From: Oscillospiraceae bacterium
GTDB taxonomy: Bacteria > Bacillota > Clostridia > Oscillospirales > Oscillospiraceae
Length of the DNA stretch: 64,000 nucleotides
Direction: 5' to 3'
Assembly: GCA_017632775.1 (NCBI GenBank)
Contig: JAGBQR010000032.1
Coordinates: forward strand, 1-64,000
The translations under genes were made by a program, and so were the position numbers. A model generated the notes under the pieces. That model did not search any database. It saw only the letters and a list, made by a program, of their open reading frames with translations, and was not told the DNA's origin. The first letter of the stretch is position 1. Each line of letters opens with the position of its first letter. Positions 1-8,470 of this stretch are shown piece by piece.

Positions 1-1
1 C

Positions 2-211
2 GAGGGAGGTCTCGCCCCGAACCATACCCTTTCCCACCTGAAGGAGCTCTGGTACTACTGGATCCACCTGTTCGATGACTGCGGAAAGCTTTACAAGCGC
101 TTGAAAAAAGCACCGAATCTGAATGAGTATTCGCTTGCGGCGGAGGAGATCTTCCGGAACGGCGCCTTCAATGCGGAGCGGAGTTTTTCCGGCGGAAAAT
201 ACGAAGGATAA
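2..211 (+). CDS. tRNA-dihydrouridine synthase, C-terminal fragment
   Basis: This open frame enters from the left edge and ends at TAA 209-211, so only the last 69 codons are present. The fragment is a helical, basic tail containing HLKELWYYWIHLF followed by KRLKKAP. It resembles the C-terminal helical domain of Firmicute dihydrouridine synthases, which reduce uridine in the tRNA D-loop with FMN. The FMN-binding barrel and catalytic cysteine lie outside the window, so the family call rests on the tail alone and is moderate. A strong terminator follows 12 bases downstream, making it the last gene of its transcript. Confidence 0.55.
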   Translation, partial: EGGLAPNHTLSHLKELWYYWIHLFDDCGKLYKRLKKAPNLNEYSLAAEEIFRNGAFNAERSFSGGKYEG

Positions 212-222
212 ACAAGGAAAAA

Positions 223-257
223 AGAGAGAACGGCTGTTTCGGCCGTTCTCTCTTTTT
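223..257 (+). terminator. Rho-independent terminator after the dus-like gene
   Basis: A perfect 12-bp stem (223-234 with 242-253) with a 7-nt loop is followed by a T run at 253-257. It isolates the upstream gene from the TCA operon that starts about 80 bases later. Confidence 0.9.
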
Positions 258-314
258 CGTCATTGTGCACGGATACAGGGATGGCAGGTACATGTTTTTC
301 TTAGTTTTCCGGTA

Positions 315-342
315 TTGCAATTTTCACAAATTAACGTATAAT
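315..342 (+). promoter_or_regulatory. Sigma-A promoter of the TCA operon
   Basis: TTGCAA at 315-320 and TATAAT at 337-342 are separated by 16 bp. The start codon at 381 lies about 30 nt below the expected transcription start. The -10 box lies inside the palindrome at 336-357, so a bound regulator would block this promoter. Confidence 0.75.
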
Positions 343-357
343 TGTATACAATTATAC
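336..357. promoter_or_regulatory. 22-bp perfect palindrome, probable GntR operator
   Basis: Positions 336-357 read identically on both strands and are centred on ATTGTATACAAT. Palindromes of this kind are the usual sites of FCD-subfamily GntR repressors, and such a regulator is the second gene of this operon (1772-2434). The site covers the -10 element and the expected transcription start, which predicts repression relieved by a small ligand, plausibly a carboxylate. Binding by this particular protein is inference. Confidence 0.7.
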
Positions 358-380
358 AAAAAAAGAAAGGCCGTGATCCG

Positions 381-1757
381 ATGCTGGAGCTTTCCAACAA
401 GACCAATCTGCTCGAAGAGAGCAATTACCGTTATTCCCTGCAGGACATTCCCGAACCGAATCTCTACCGGGATGTCTACAATTATGAGGAGGTCCCGCGG
501 GTCCCGTTCAATCATCGCCGCGTACCTATCGGAATGCCGGAAGAGATCTGGATCACCGACACCACGTTCCGCGACGGGCAGCAGTCCATCGAACCCTACA
601 GCGTGGAGCAGATCGTCGAACTGTATAAACTCATGGCCAGGCTGGGCGGGCCCTTCGGGATCATCCGGCAGACGGAGTTTTTCCTTTACAGCAGAAAGGA
701 TCGTGAGGCCATCGAAAAATGCCGGGAACTCGGCTATACCTTCCCGGAGATCACCACCTGGATCCGGGCAACGAAAGAGGATTTCAAACTGGTGCAGGAC
801 ATGGGGATCGAGGAAACGGGCATCCTGGTGTCCTGCAGCGACTATCACATCTTCCACAAGATGAAGATGACGCGCCGGCAGGCGATGGAGCAGTATCTCT
901 CCACGGTAAAAATGGCTTTTGAGCACGGAGTGGTGCCGCGCTGCCATCTGGAGGACATTACCCGCGCGGATTTTTACGGCTTTGTGGTGCCGTTCGTGAA
1001 CGAACTGATGAAACTGTCGCGGGAGGCGGGGATCCCGGTAAAGATCCGGGCCTGCGACACCATGGGTTATGGCGTTCCCTATACGGAGGTCGCCCTGCCC
1101 CGCTCGGTCCCGGGGATCATCTACGGCCTGCAGCACTATTCCGAAGTGCCGAGCGAGATGCTCGAGTGGCACGGACACAATGACTTTTACAAAGCTGTCT
1201 CCAATGCTTCCACGGCATGGCTTTACGGGGCGTCCGCGGTGAACTGCTCCCTGCTGGGCATCGGCGAACGGACCGGGAATATCCCGCTCGAAGCCATGGT
1301 GATCGAATATGCCTCGCTCCGCGGTTCGCTGGACGGGATGGATTCCACGGTAATCACGGAGATCGCCGATTATTACCGCAGGGAGATCGGATATGACATC
1401 CCGCCCATGACGCCGTATGTCGGCCGGAATTTCAACGTGACCCGGGCCGGGATCCATGCGGACGGTCTGCTCAAGGACGAGGAGATCTACAATATATTCA
1501 ATACCCGGAAGATCCTCAACCGCGGTCCGTCCGTCATGATCGGGAAATCCTCCGGGGCGGCGGGAATCGCCTACTGGATCAACGAGAATTATCATCTTTC
1601 GGCGAACGAAGCGGTGGACAAGAAAGATCCGCTTGTGGCGAAGATCAAGGAATGGGTCGACACGGAGTATGCCGACGGAAGACAGACCACGCTTTCCACG
1701 CATGAGATCGAAGAAAAAATCGAAGAGCTCTCCGGCGGGCGGCTCTGCAGACTCTGA
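381..1757 (+). CDS. Re-type citrate synthase (DRE-TIM metallolyase family)
   Basis: The 458-aa protein belongs to the isopropylmalate/homocitrate synthase superfamily. Visible hallmarks are DTTFRDGQQ (residues 60-68, with the metal and substrate Arg-Asp pair), the metal-binding WHGHND motif near the middle, and LLGIGERTGN. It is adjacent to aconitase and isocitrate dehydrogenase and is not in a leucine or lysine operon. This points to Re-citrate synthase, known from Clostridium kluyveri, which condenses acetyl-CoA and oxaloacetate with the opposite stereochemistry to the common enzyme. Homocitrate synthase cannot be excluded from sequence alone. ATG 381 is chosen because AAAGAAAGG precedes it at 362-370; no better in-frame start exists. 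Confidence 0.8.
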   Translation: MLELSNKTNLLEESNYRYSLQDIPEPNLYRDVYNYEEVPRVPFNHRRVPIGMPEEIWITDTTFRDGQQSIEPYSVEQIVELYKLMARLGGPFGIIRQTEFFLYSRKDREAIEKCRELGYTFPEITTWIRATKEDFKLVQDMGIEETGILVSCSDYHIFHKMKMTRRQAMEQYLSTVKMAFEHGVVPRCHLEDITRADFYGFVVPFVNELMKLSREAGIPVKIRACDTMGYGVPYTEVALPRSVPGIIYGLQHYSEVPSEMLEWHGHNDFYKAVSNASTAWLYGASAVNCSLLGIGERTGNIPLEAMVIEYASLRGSLDGMDSTVITEIADYYRREIGYDIPPMTPYVGRNFNVTRAGIHADGLLKDEEIYNIFNTRKILNRGPSVMIGKSSGAAGIAYWINENYHLSANEAVDKKDPLVAKIKEWVDTEYADGRQTTLSTHEIEEKIEELSGGRLCRL

Positions 1758-1771
1758 GAGGAGGAAGAACA

Positions 1772-2434
1772 ATGATCCTTTATAAATCCGTTTCGCTGGC
1801 CGATCAGGTGTTCGATCAGCTGGAAACCGATATCCTTGCCGGAAAATACCCGAGAGGCACTCTCCTCACGGAGATCGGACTCTGCGAAGAACTGGGCGTC
1901 AGCCGTACACCGGTGAGGGAGGCGCTGCGCCGACTGGAGCAGGAGCATATCATCGAAAGCCGGGGCAAAGGTATGGAAGTGCTCGGAATCACGGATAACG
2001 ACGCAGCCGTGATGTTTGATGTGCGCCGGCAGATCGAGGGCATGGCGGCGGCCGCCAGTGCCAGAAACATCACGGAGGAGCAGATCGCCCGTCTCCGGGA
2101 AAACCTTGAGCTGCAGGAGTTTTACAGAAACAGAAAAGACACGGAAAAGATCAAATCGCTTGACAGCGAGTTCCATAAGATCATCTACGAATCAGCAGGA
2201 AGCGTGGTCTATTACGACACCCTGCATCCGCTGCACAACAAGCTCCAGAAGGTCCGCAAGACCTCACTGGAAAACGAAGCCAGAGCGGAGCAGTCCATTC
2301 AGGAGCATCAGGCGATCCTGCGGGCGATCGCCGCACATGACGCTAAGAAAGCGGAGGAAGCCATGGCCCGCCATGTGAGCAATGCCCAGCAGGTCTTTAT
2401 CCGTCGCGTCGACCGGGAGGAGAAGGAAGCATGA
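1772..2434 (+). CDS. GntR-family transcriptional regulator (FCD subfamily)
   Basis: The 220-aa protein has an N-terminal winged helix (about residues 8-75, with LCEELGVSRTPVREALRRLE as recognition region) and a C-terminal all-helical FCD ligand-binding domain (about 80-210). FCD domains commonly bind metal with carboxylates; the DSEFHKIIYES segment and later His residues fit this. It lies inside the TCA operon, 14 bases after citrate synthase and overlapping aconitase by 4 bases (ATGA), and it has a GGAGGAA ribosome site. It probably controls its own operon through the palindrome at 336-357, sensing a TCA intermediate such as citrate. The ligand is inference. Confidence 0.85.
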   Translation: MILYKSVSLADQVFDQLETDILAGKYPRGTLLTEIGLCEELGVSRTPVREALRRLEQEHIIESRGKGMEVLGITDNDAAVMFDVRRQIEGMAAAASARNITEEQIARLRENLELQEFYRNRKDTEKIKSLDSEFHKIIYESAGSVVYYDTLHPLHNKLQKVRKTSLENEARAEQSIQEHQAILRAIAAHDAKKAEEAMARHVSNAQQVFIRRVDREEKEA

Positions 2435-4686
2435 AAGCGGTGGAAAGAAAGAAGACCGGAGCGATCCTTTCGGGCAACACCGTGATCGAAACGGAAAACC
2501 GGGACAGGGCGGCGAGGGAGAAGACACTCGCGTACCGGATCCTCCGCGCCCATGAGAAAAGAAAAGAGGCCGACGGGAAACTTCATATCGGCTTTGACGC
2601 CATGATCTCCCATGACATCACGTATGTAGGAATCATCCAGACGGCACGTGCCTCAGGGATGAAGAAATTCCCGATCCCCTATGCGCTGACGAACTGCCAT
2701 AACAGTCTTTGTGCTGTGGGCGGCACCATCAATGAGGACGACCACGCGTTCGGTCTTTCCGCCGCAAAGAAGTACGGAGGTATCTATGTCCCGGCCAATC
2801 AGGCGGTGATCCATCAGTTTGCGCGCGAAAAGCTGGCCGGCTGCGGGAAGATGATCCTTGGCTCGGATTCGCATACGCGATACGGCTGCTACGGTACGCT
2901 CGCGGTCGGAGAAGGCGGCGGGGAACTGGCCAAGCAGCTGCTGGATGATACCTGGGATATCGACGAGCCGGAAGTGGTGCTGGTTTGGGTCACGGGAAAG
3001 GTACCGCACGGAATCGGACCGCATGATGTGGCCATCGCCCTCGTCGGAGAGACGTTCCCGGACGGATTCGCGAAGAACCGTATCCTGGAGTTCGCGGGAC
3101 CGGGGATCGGATCGCTCAGTATGGATTTCCGTACAGGGATCGATGTGATGACCACGGAGACAGGATGCCTCAGTTCTATCTGGCCGACAGACGGGACTGT
3201 CCGGGATTTCTATCGGAATGTGGGAAGACCGCAGGACTACCGCACGCTGGCTGCAGAGGACGGGGCCTATTACGATGCCTTCGTCACCATCGATCTGGAC
3301 AGGATGGAGAGTATGATCGCGCTCCCATACCATCCCTCGATGGCGGTTTCGATCCATGACCTGCAGAAGGACCCGGAAGGCTTTTTCAAACAGATCGGAG
3401 ACAGATATGCCGATGCTTTCGGAGGAAAAGTGAAACCGGATCTCAGCGCCTGCATCGATGAACAGGGACGCGTGCGCTGTGAACAGGGCGTGATCGTAGG
3501 CTGTGCCGGCGGATTGTATGATAATATCGCCGAAGCGGCTGCGATCCTGAAGGGGAAAAGTATCGGGAACGGTTATTTCGATCTGTCGGTCTATCCTTCT
3601 TCCACACCGATTGACCTTGCGCTGGTGCGGGACGGGATCACAGCTGATCTGCTTGAGTGCGGCGCGGTCATGAAACCATGCTTCTGCGGCCCCTGCTTCG
3701 GTGCGGGAGATACGCCGGCGAACGGAACACTTTCGATCCGCCACGCAACGCGGAACTTTGCCAACCGGGAAGGCTCGAAACCCGCTGCAGGCCAGCTCGC
3801 CTCCGTGGCGCTCATGGATGCCCGCTCCATTGCCGCAACCGCGGCGAACGGAGGGATCCTCACCGCGGCGACGGACATTCCCTACACGGTCCCGGAGAGA
3901 GAGTACTGCTACAGCGACGCAATGTATGAAAAGCGCTGCTATTTCGGCTTTGGAAAGGCGGATCCTTCCGCGGAACTCCGCTTCGGTCCGAATATCCGGG
4001 ACTGGCCGGAGATGCCTGCCCTGCGGAACGCACTTCTGGTAAAGATGTGCGCGGTGATCGAAGATGAGGTCACTACTACAGATGAACTGATCCCCTCCGG
4101 GGAGACTTCCAGCTACCGCTCGAATCCGGAAGCCCTTTCGGAATTCGCTCTCTCCAGAAGGGTTCCGGATTATGTCGGCAGAAGCAAAAAGATTCGGGAA
4201 CTGGAGAAAAAGAGGGAGTCCGGTGAAACGGATCCCGAACTGAAAGAGCTTCTGGACCGCGTCGGAGCTTCTGCGGAGGATACCACAGTCGGCTCCTGCA
4301 TCTTTGCGCGGAAGCCCGGTGACGGCTCCGCCCGGGAGCAGGCTGCCTCCTGCCAGAAAGTGCTGGGAGGTTTTGCTAATATCTGCTATGAATTCGCTAC
4401 GAAGCGTTACCGCTCCAACTGCATCAACTGGGGTATCCTTCCCTTCACGATCGACCGGGAGAACGGAACGGTTCCGGGGGAGAAGGACTGGGTCTATATC
4501 CCGGGCATCCGGGAAGGTCTGCTCGGCGGGAAGGAAGCATTCGAAGCGCTGCTGCTCTCCCCGGAAGGGGAAAGACCCGTAACGCTGCATTGCGGGAACC
4601 TCTCTGCTGCAGAACGGGAGATCCTGGCGGAAGGATGTCTGATGAACTGGTATGCGGCGGAGAAAGGAGCGAATCATGAAAGATAA
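2431..4686 (+). CDS. Aconitate hydratase (4Fe-4S aconitase family)
   Basis: This 751-aa enzyme would interconvert citrate and isocitrate. The Fe-S ligands appear as Cys358 (GCAGG) and Cys419/Cys422 (CFCGPC), and the GSDSHTRYG substrate motif lies near residue 150. The C-terminal part (about 590-751) is the swivelling domain, with SNCINWGILPF matching the family's N-x-x-x-x-G-I region. It belongs to a Firmicute branch often labelled only hydratase, and GCAGG replaces the commoner CTGSS-type ligand motif. Position between citrate synthase and isocitrate dehydrogenase fixes the likely reaction. It overlaps its neighbours by 4 and 11 bases, implying translational coupling. Confidence 0.85.
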   Translation: MKAVERKKTGAILSGNTVIETENRDRAAREKTLAYRILRAHEKRKEADGKLHIGFDAMISHDITYVGIIQTARASGMKKFPIPYALTNCHNSLCAVGGTINEDDHAFGLSAAKKYGGIYVPANQAVIHQFAREKLAGCGKMILGSDSHTRYGCYGTLAVGEGGGELAKQLLDDTWDIDEPEVVLVWVTGKVPHGIGPHDVAIALVGETFPDGFAKNRILEFAGPGIGSLSMDFRTGIDVMTTETGCLSSIWPTDGTVRDFYRNVGRPQDYRTLAAEDGAYYDAFVTIDLDRMESMIALPYHPSMAVSIHDLQKDPEGFFKQIGDRYADAFGGKVKPDLSACIDEQGRVRCEQGVIVGCAGGLYDNIAEAAAILKGKSIGNGYFDLSVYPSSTPIDLALVRDGITADLLECGAVMKPCFCGPCFGAGDTPANGTLSIRHATRNFANREGSKPAAGQLASVALMDARSIAATAANGGILTAATDIPYTVPEREYCYSDAMYEKRCYFGFGKADPSAELRFGPNIRDWPEMPALRNALLVKMCAVIEDEVTTTDELIPSGETSSYRSNPEALSEFALSRRVPDYVGRSKKIRELEKKRESGETDPELKELLDRVGASAEDTTVGSCIFARKPGDGSAREQAASCQKVLGGFANICYEFATKRYRSNCINWGILPFTIDRENGTVPGEKDWVYIPGIREGLLGGKEAFEALLLSPEGERPVTLHCGNLSAAEREILAEGCLMNWYAAEKGANHER

Positions 4687-5875
4687 GATCCGAATGAGCA
4701 CGCCGCTTGTAGAGATGGACGGGGATGAAATGGCGCGGATCATCTGGAAGATGGTCCGGGAGGAGCTGGTCGAGCCATTTGTGGATCTGAAAACGGAGTA
4801 CTATGATCTCGGCCTGCTCAATCGCAACGCCACAGAGGATACCGTGACAGTGGAAGCTGCGGAAGCGGCGAAAAAATACGGGGTGGCGGTAAAATGCGCC
4901 ACGATCACGCCGAATCGCCAGCGCATGGAGGAATATCCGCAGCTTACCCGGATGTGGAGATCCCCGAACGGAACGATCCGGTCCATCCTCGGGGGAACGG
5001 TCTTCCGCACCCCGATCCTTGCGGACGGGATCCTGCCTGCCGTACGCTCCTGGAAAAGACCCATCACGATCGCACGGCATGCCTACGGAGATGTCTACCG
5101 CGCCGTGGATCTCCATACAGAGGAACCGGGCGAGTGCACGCTGACTTTCCGCGGAGAGAGCGGGAGTGAAAAAATGCTTTCGGTGTTCCGGTCGAATGGC
5201 CCTGCCGTCTGGCAGGCGCAGCACAATCTGGACGGGAGCATACGGGACTTCGCACGCTCCTGTTTCCGATTCGCACTCGAGCAGAAACAGGATCTGTGGT
5301 TCTGCGCCAAGGATACCATTGCCAAAGTCTATGACGGACGATTTCGTGAGATCTTTGAAGAAGAGTACGAGGCGTGGAAAGGAGAATTCGAGAAGCAGGG
5401 CATCCGCTATTTCTACACCCTGATCGATGACGCGGTCGCCCGGGTGATCCGGTCGGAAGGCGGGTTTATCTGGGCATGCAAGAACTATGACGGGGACGTG
5501 ATGAGCGATATGGTCTCCACGGCTTTCGGTTCTGTAGCCATGATGAGTTCGGTGCTGGTCTCGCCGGACGGCTGCTATGAGTTCGAGGCGGCGCACGGGA
5601 CCGTTACCCGGCATTATTACCGCTATCTCCGCGGAGAGAAAACAAGTACGAACCCCGTGGCGATCATCCATGCCTGGGGCGGTGCGCTGAAAAAAAGAGG
5701 GGAAAAAGACGGACTTCCGGAACTCTCCGCTTTCGGGGAGAAGCTGATAACTGCCTGTATGGATACGCTGAACAGCGGAATCATGACAGGAGATATCGCG
5801 GCCCTTGCGGAAAAGCCGGTCCATACGGCCACGACCGAAGAATTTATCTGTTCCGTTGCGGAAAAACTGGCCTGA
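4676..5875 (+). CDS. icd: NADP-dependent isocitrate dehydrogenase
   Basis: The 399-aa protein begins with MDGDEMARIIW, a signature of the eukaryotic-type NADP-isocitrate dehydrogenases that also occur in clostridia and Bacteroides. It would convert isocitrate to 2-oxoglutarate, CO2 and NADPH in the cytosol. SPNGTIRSILGGTVFR carries the substrate-binding Ser/Asn/Arg set, and the conserved acidic metal site occurs in YDGDVMSD. An in-frame ATG at 4652 exists, but AAAGGAG at 4663-4669 supports ATG 4676. It is the last gene of the operon and completes a route from acetyl-CoA and oxaloacetate to 2-oxoglutarate, the carbon skeleton for glutamate. Confidence 0.9.
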   Translation: MKDKIRMSTPLVEMDGDEMARIIWKMVREELVEPFVDLKTEYYDLGLLNRNATEDTVTVEAAEAAKKYGVAVKCATITPNRQRMEEYPQLTRMWRSPNGTIRSILGGTVFRTPILADGILPAVRSWKRPITIARHAYGDVYRAVDLHTEEPGECTLTFRGESGSEKMLSVFRSNGPAVWQAQHNLDGSIRDFARSCFRFALEQKQDLWFCAKDTIAKVYDGRFREIFEEEYEAWKGEFEKQGIRYFYTLIDDAVARVIRSEGGFIWACKNYDGDVMSDMVSTAFGSVAMMSSVLVSPDGCYEFEAAHGTVTRHYYRYLRGEKTSTNPVAIIHAWGGALKKRGEKDGLPELSAFGEKLITACMDTLNSGIMTGDIAALAEKPVHTATTEEFICSVAEKLA

Positions 5876-5877
5876 CG

Positions 5878-5923
5878 GGAAGAAGCCCTGCGGTATATTT
5901 GTACCGCAGGGCTTCTTCCTTTA
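5878..5923 (+). terminator. Terminator of the TCA operon
   Basis: An 18-bp perfect stem (5878-5895 with 5902-5919), a 6-nt loop and a short T-rich tail lie two bases after the icd stop codon. Confidence 0.9.
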
Positions 5924-5975
5924 TGGAAAGTATAGATTCCATATGCACTGCCTATGGTTCCGGAACAAAAGAAGA

Positions 5976-6004
5976 TTGCAAAAGAAATTTGAAGGACCTA
6001 TAAT
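5976..6004 (+). promoter_or_regulatory. Promoter of the ior operon
   Basis: TTGCAA (5976-5981) and TATAAT (5999-6004) are separated by 17 bp. The predicted leader to the iorA start is about 130 nt. A 6-bp hairpin (6102-6107 with 6117-6122) lies just ahead of the iorA ribosome site at 6129-6135. No known riboswitch was recognised in the leader. Confidence 0.75.
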
Positions 6005-6141
6005 GGATTTAGTGAAAAAGCATAGTTTTCCGGAAAGGTCAGAAGAGGAAAATGTCTGCTTTAAACAAAAACCGGTAAAGCGAACATCCGCCTTACCAGA
6101 ACCGGCAGGAATGAGATGCCGGACGAATGGGAGGTTGCAAA

Positions 6142-7890
6142 TTGAAACAGCTGCTGTCAGGAAACGAAGCGATCGCGAGAGGAGTCTACGAAGCCGGAGT
6201 GAAAGTGTGTTCCGCATACCCGGGTACTCCAAGTACCGAGATCCTGGAGTCGCTGCCGCAGTACAGAGACGATCTTTACTGTGAGTGGGCGCCGAATGAG
6301 AAGGTGGCGCTGGAAGTCGCATACGGCGCCTGCATGGCCGGGGTGAGAAGCTTCTGTGCCATGAAGCATGTGGGTCTGAACGTTGCGGCGGACCCGCTTT
6401 TTACGGCGGTATACAACGGAGTGGCTGGAGGAATGGTGATCGTAACGGCGGACGATCCCAGCATGCATTCCTCACAGAACGAACAGGATAACCGCTATTA
6501 CGCGCTGCATGCGAAAACCGCACTGATCGAGCCGTCGGATTCCCAGGAGTGCAAGGATTTCATCCGGACCGCTTATGAGATCTCCGAGCGTTTTGACCTG
6601 CCGGTGATCTTCCGGACAACGACGCGGGTCTCCCATTCGAAGAGCCTGGTCACGTTCGGAGAGCGGACGGAAACCGAGCCGCCTCCCTACCACCGGAACA
6701 TAGCCAAGAACGTGACCATGCCGGCGACGGCATATAAGAACCGGGCCCGGCTGGACACAAAACTGAAGGAGCTTGCGAAGTACAGCAACGAATGCCCCCT
6801 GCAGAGCGTGGAGATGCGCGGGAGCGGGATCGGTGTGATCACCGCCTCCATCGCGTACCAGTATGCCAGAGAGGTTTTTCCTGAAGATACTTCATTTCTG
6901 AAACTCGGCCTGACCTGGCCGCTTCCGATGGATCTGATCCGCGACTTTGCCGCGAGAGTGGAAAAACTCTACGTTGTCGAGGAACTGGACGGCTTTATGG
7001 AGAGAGAGATCCGGGCTGCCGGGATCGAATGCATCGGGAAACAGCTTGTGAGTGAACTCTATGAACAGGATCCGCAGCGTCTCCGTGAAGAACTCTTCGG
7101 GGAGAGTCCGGCTGTGAAGGAGGTCGGCGTGAAGCCGGCCGGGCGTCCGCCCGCTCTTTGTCCGGGATGCCCGCACCGGGGATTCTTCTACTGCGTTTCC
7201 CGCAGGAGAGACCTGGTCGTGACAGGAGATATCGGATGCTATACGCTGGGGGCGGCACCTCCCTTTTATGCGCTGGATACAGGCGTCTGCATGGGAGGAG
7301 GACTCTCTGTAGGCGCGGGGATGGCAAGAGGCTTCGCCGCAAGGGGAGAGAAGAAAAAGATCCTCGGAGTAGTAGGGGATTCCACCTTCTTCCACAGCGG
7401 GATGACCGGAGCGCTTGAGATCGCTTATAATAACTGCGATATGGTCCCGGTGATCCTGGACAATCATATCACGGCGATGACGGGCCATCAGGAGAATCCG
7501 GGATCCGGATACACGCTGCAGGGTGAGATCGCTGACGCTGTCCGGATCGAGGATGTGCTCCGCGCAATGGGCTTCAAAAAGATCCTCATCGTGGATCCCC
7601 TGGATTTGGAGGCGATGGACCAGACCATCGACGATGCGTTTGCCTCCGACGAGAGAGCGGCGATCATCTGCCGCAGACCCTGCGTGATGATCCGCCGGAT
7701 CCCGCGGGAAAAGGCAATATGCGAGGTGGACCGCGAAAAGTGCATCGGATGCGGAAAATGCCGCACGGTTGGCTGCCCGGCGGTGATGCTCAGGGATAAG
7801 AAATCCGTGATCGACCCGGTGCAGTGCATCGGCTGCACGGTATGCGCGCAGGTCTGCCCTGTAAAGGCGATCACAAGAAAGGGGCTGTGA
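6142..7890 (+). CDS. iorA: Indolepyruvate:ferredoxin oxidoreductase, alpha subunit
   Basis: The 582-aa subunit carries the pyruvate-oxidoreductase fold (GNEAIARGVYEAGV and YPGTPSTEI near the N-terminus), a thiamine-diphosphate site in the second half (GDIGCYTLG to GDSTFFHSG), and a C-terminal pair of 4Fe-4S motifs (CIGCGKC and CIGCTVC, each with a distal Cys-Pro). With IorB it oxidatively decarboxylates aryl-pyruvates made from aromatic amino acids to aryl-acetyl-CoA, reducing ferredoxin. An ATG at 6127 is in frame, but its own first bases form the ribosome site GGGAGGT (6129-6135). TTG 6142, giving the usual start of the family, is therefore preferred. Confidence 0.92.
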   Translation: MKQLLSGNEAIARGVYEAGVKVCSAYPGTPSTEILESLPQYRDDLYCEWAPNEKVALEVAYGACMAGVRSFCAMKHVGLNVAADPLFTAVYNGVAGGMVIVTADDPSMHSSQNEQDNRYYALHAKTALIEPSDSQECKDFIRTAYEISERFDLPVIFRTTTRVSHSKSLVTFGERTETEPPPYHRNIAKNVTMPATAYKNRARLDTKLKELAKYSNECPLQSVEMRGSGIGVITASIAYQYAREVFPEDTSFLKLGLTWPLPMDLIRDFAARVEKLYVVEELDGFMEREIRAAGIECIGKQLVSELYEQDPQRLREELFGESPAVKEVGVKPAGRPPALCPGCPHRGFFYCVSRRRDLVVTGDIGCYTLGAAPPFYALDTGVCMGGGLSVGAGMARGFAARGEKKKILGVVGDSTFFHSGMTGALEIAYNNCDMVPVILDNHITAMTGHQENPGSGYTLQGEIADAVRIEDVLRAMGFKKILIVDPLDLEAMDQTIDDAFASDERAAIICRRPCVMIRRIPREKAICEVDREKCIGCGKCRTVGCPAVMLRDKKSVIDPVQCIGCTVCAQVCPVKAITRKGL

Positions 7891-7894
7891 GCAG

Positions 7895-8467
7895 ATGCAG
7901 AAAAAAAGCGTGCTGATCGTCGGTGTCGGCGGACAGGGAACGATCCTTACGGCAAAGATCCTTGTAAATGGTCTGATCCGGGAAGGCTATGATGTGAAGA
8001 TGAGCGAAGTGCACGGCATGAGTCAGCGCGGGGGCAGTGTTTCCACGCAGGTGCATTTCGGAGAAAAGGTCTGGTCTCCCGTGACGGGAAAAGGAGCTGC
8101 GGACGTCCTGCTTGCCTTTGAAAAAATGGAAGCGGTCCGCTATGCGAACATGCTGCGGCCGGACGGGATCGCGATCATCAATGATTTTGCAATGCCCTCT
8201 GCGACCATTGCCGCCGGCCTGGAAGAGTATCCGGAAGGCTGTGTTGAAGCAATGCAGGCATCCTTCCGGACCTGTGTGGTGGATGCGGCTGCGATCGCGC
8301 GGGATCTCGGAGACTCCCGCTGCATGAATGTGGTGCTGTTCGGAGCCATGACGAAGGTGCTGGAACTCGATGAGATTGACTGGGAGCAGGTTATTCGCGA
8401 GACGGTGCCGCCGAAAACAGCGGAAAGAAACTGTGAAGCCTTCCGTGCCGGAAGGGATGCGGTATAA
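7895..8467 (+). CDS. iorB: Indolepyruvate:ferredoxin oxidoreductase, beta subunit
   Basis: The 190-aa protein corresponds to the gamma-type domain of 2-oxoacid:ferredoxin oxidoreductases. It shows VGVGGQGTILTAKIL at residues 9-23 and MSEVHGMSQRGGSVSTQV near residue 40, both diagnostic of IorB. It partners with IorA four bases upstream and contributes to CoA binding and the active complex in the cytosol. Its length is normal for the family. The next gene begins 3 bases after its stop, so the three genes form one transcription unit. Confidence 0.92.
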   Translation: MQKKSVLIVGVGGQGTILTAKILVNGLIREGYDVKMSEVHGMSQRGGSVSTQVHFGEKVWSPVTGKGAADVLLAFEKMEAVRYANMLRPDGIAIINDFAMPSATIAAGLEEYPEGCVEAMQASFRTCVVDAAAIARDLGDSRCMNVVLFGAMTKVLELDEIDWEQVIRETVPPKTAERNCEAFRAGRDAV

Positions 8468-8470
8468 GCT

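Noticed and set aside
324..1772. 482-codon open frame on the minus strand
   Set aside because: It is antisense to the citrate synthase gene, whose motifs are unmistakable. The open frame follows from codon composition and has no family features.
2653..4743. 696-codon open frame on the minus strand
   Set aside because: Antisense to aconitase, with Arg/His/Pro-rich translation and no motif.
6005..6141. Riboswitch or T-box ahead of iorA
   Set aside because: No T-box sequence or known aptamer core is visible; only short hairpins occur.
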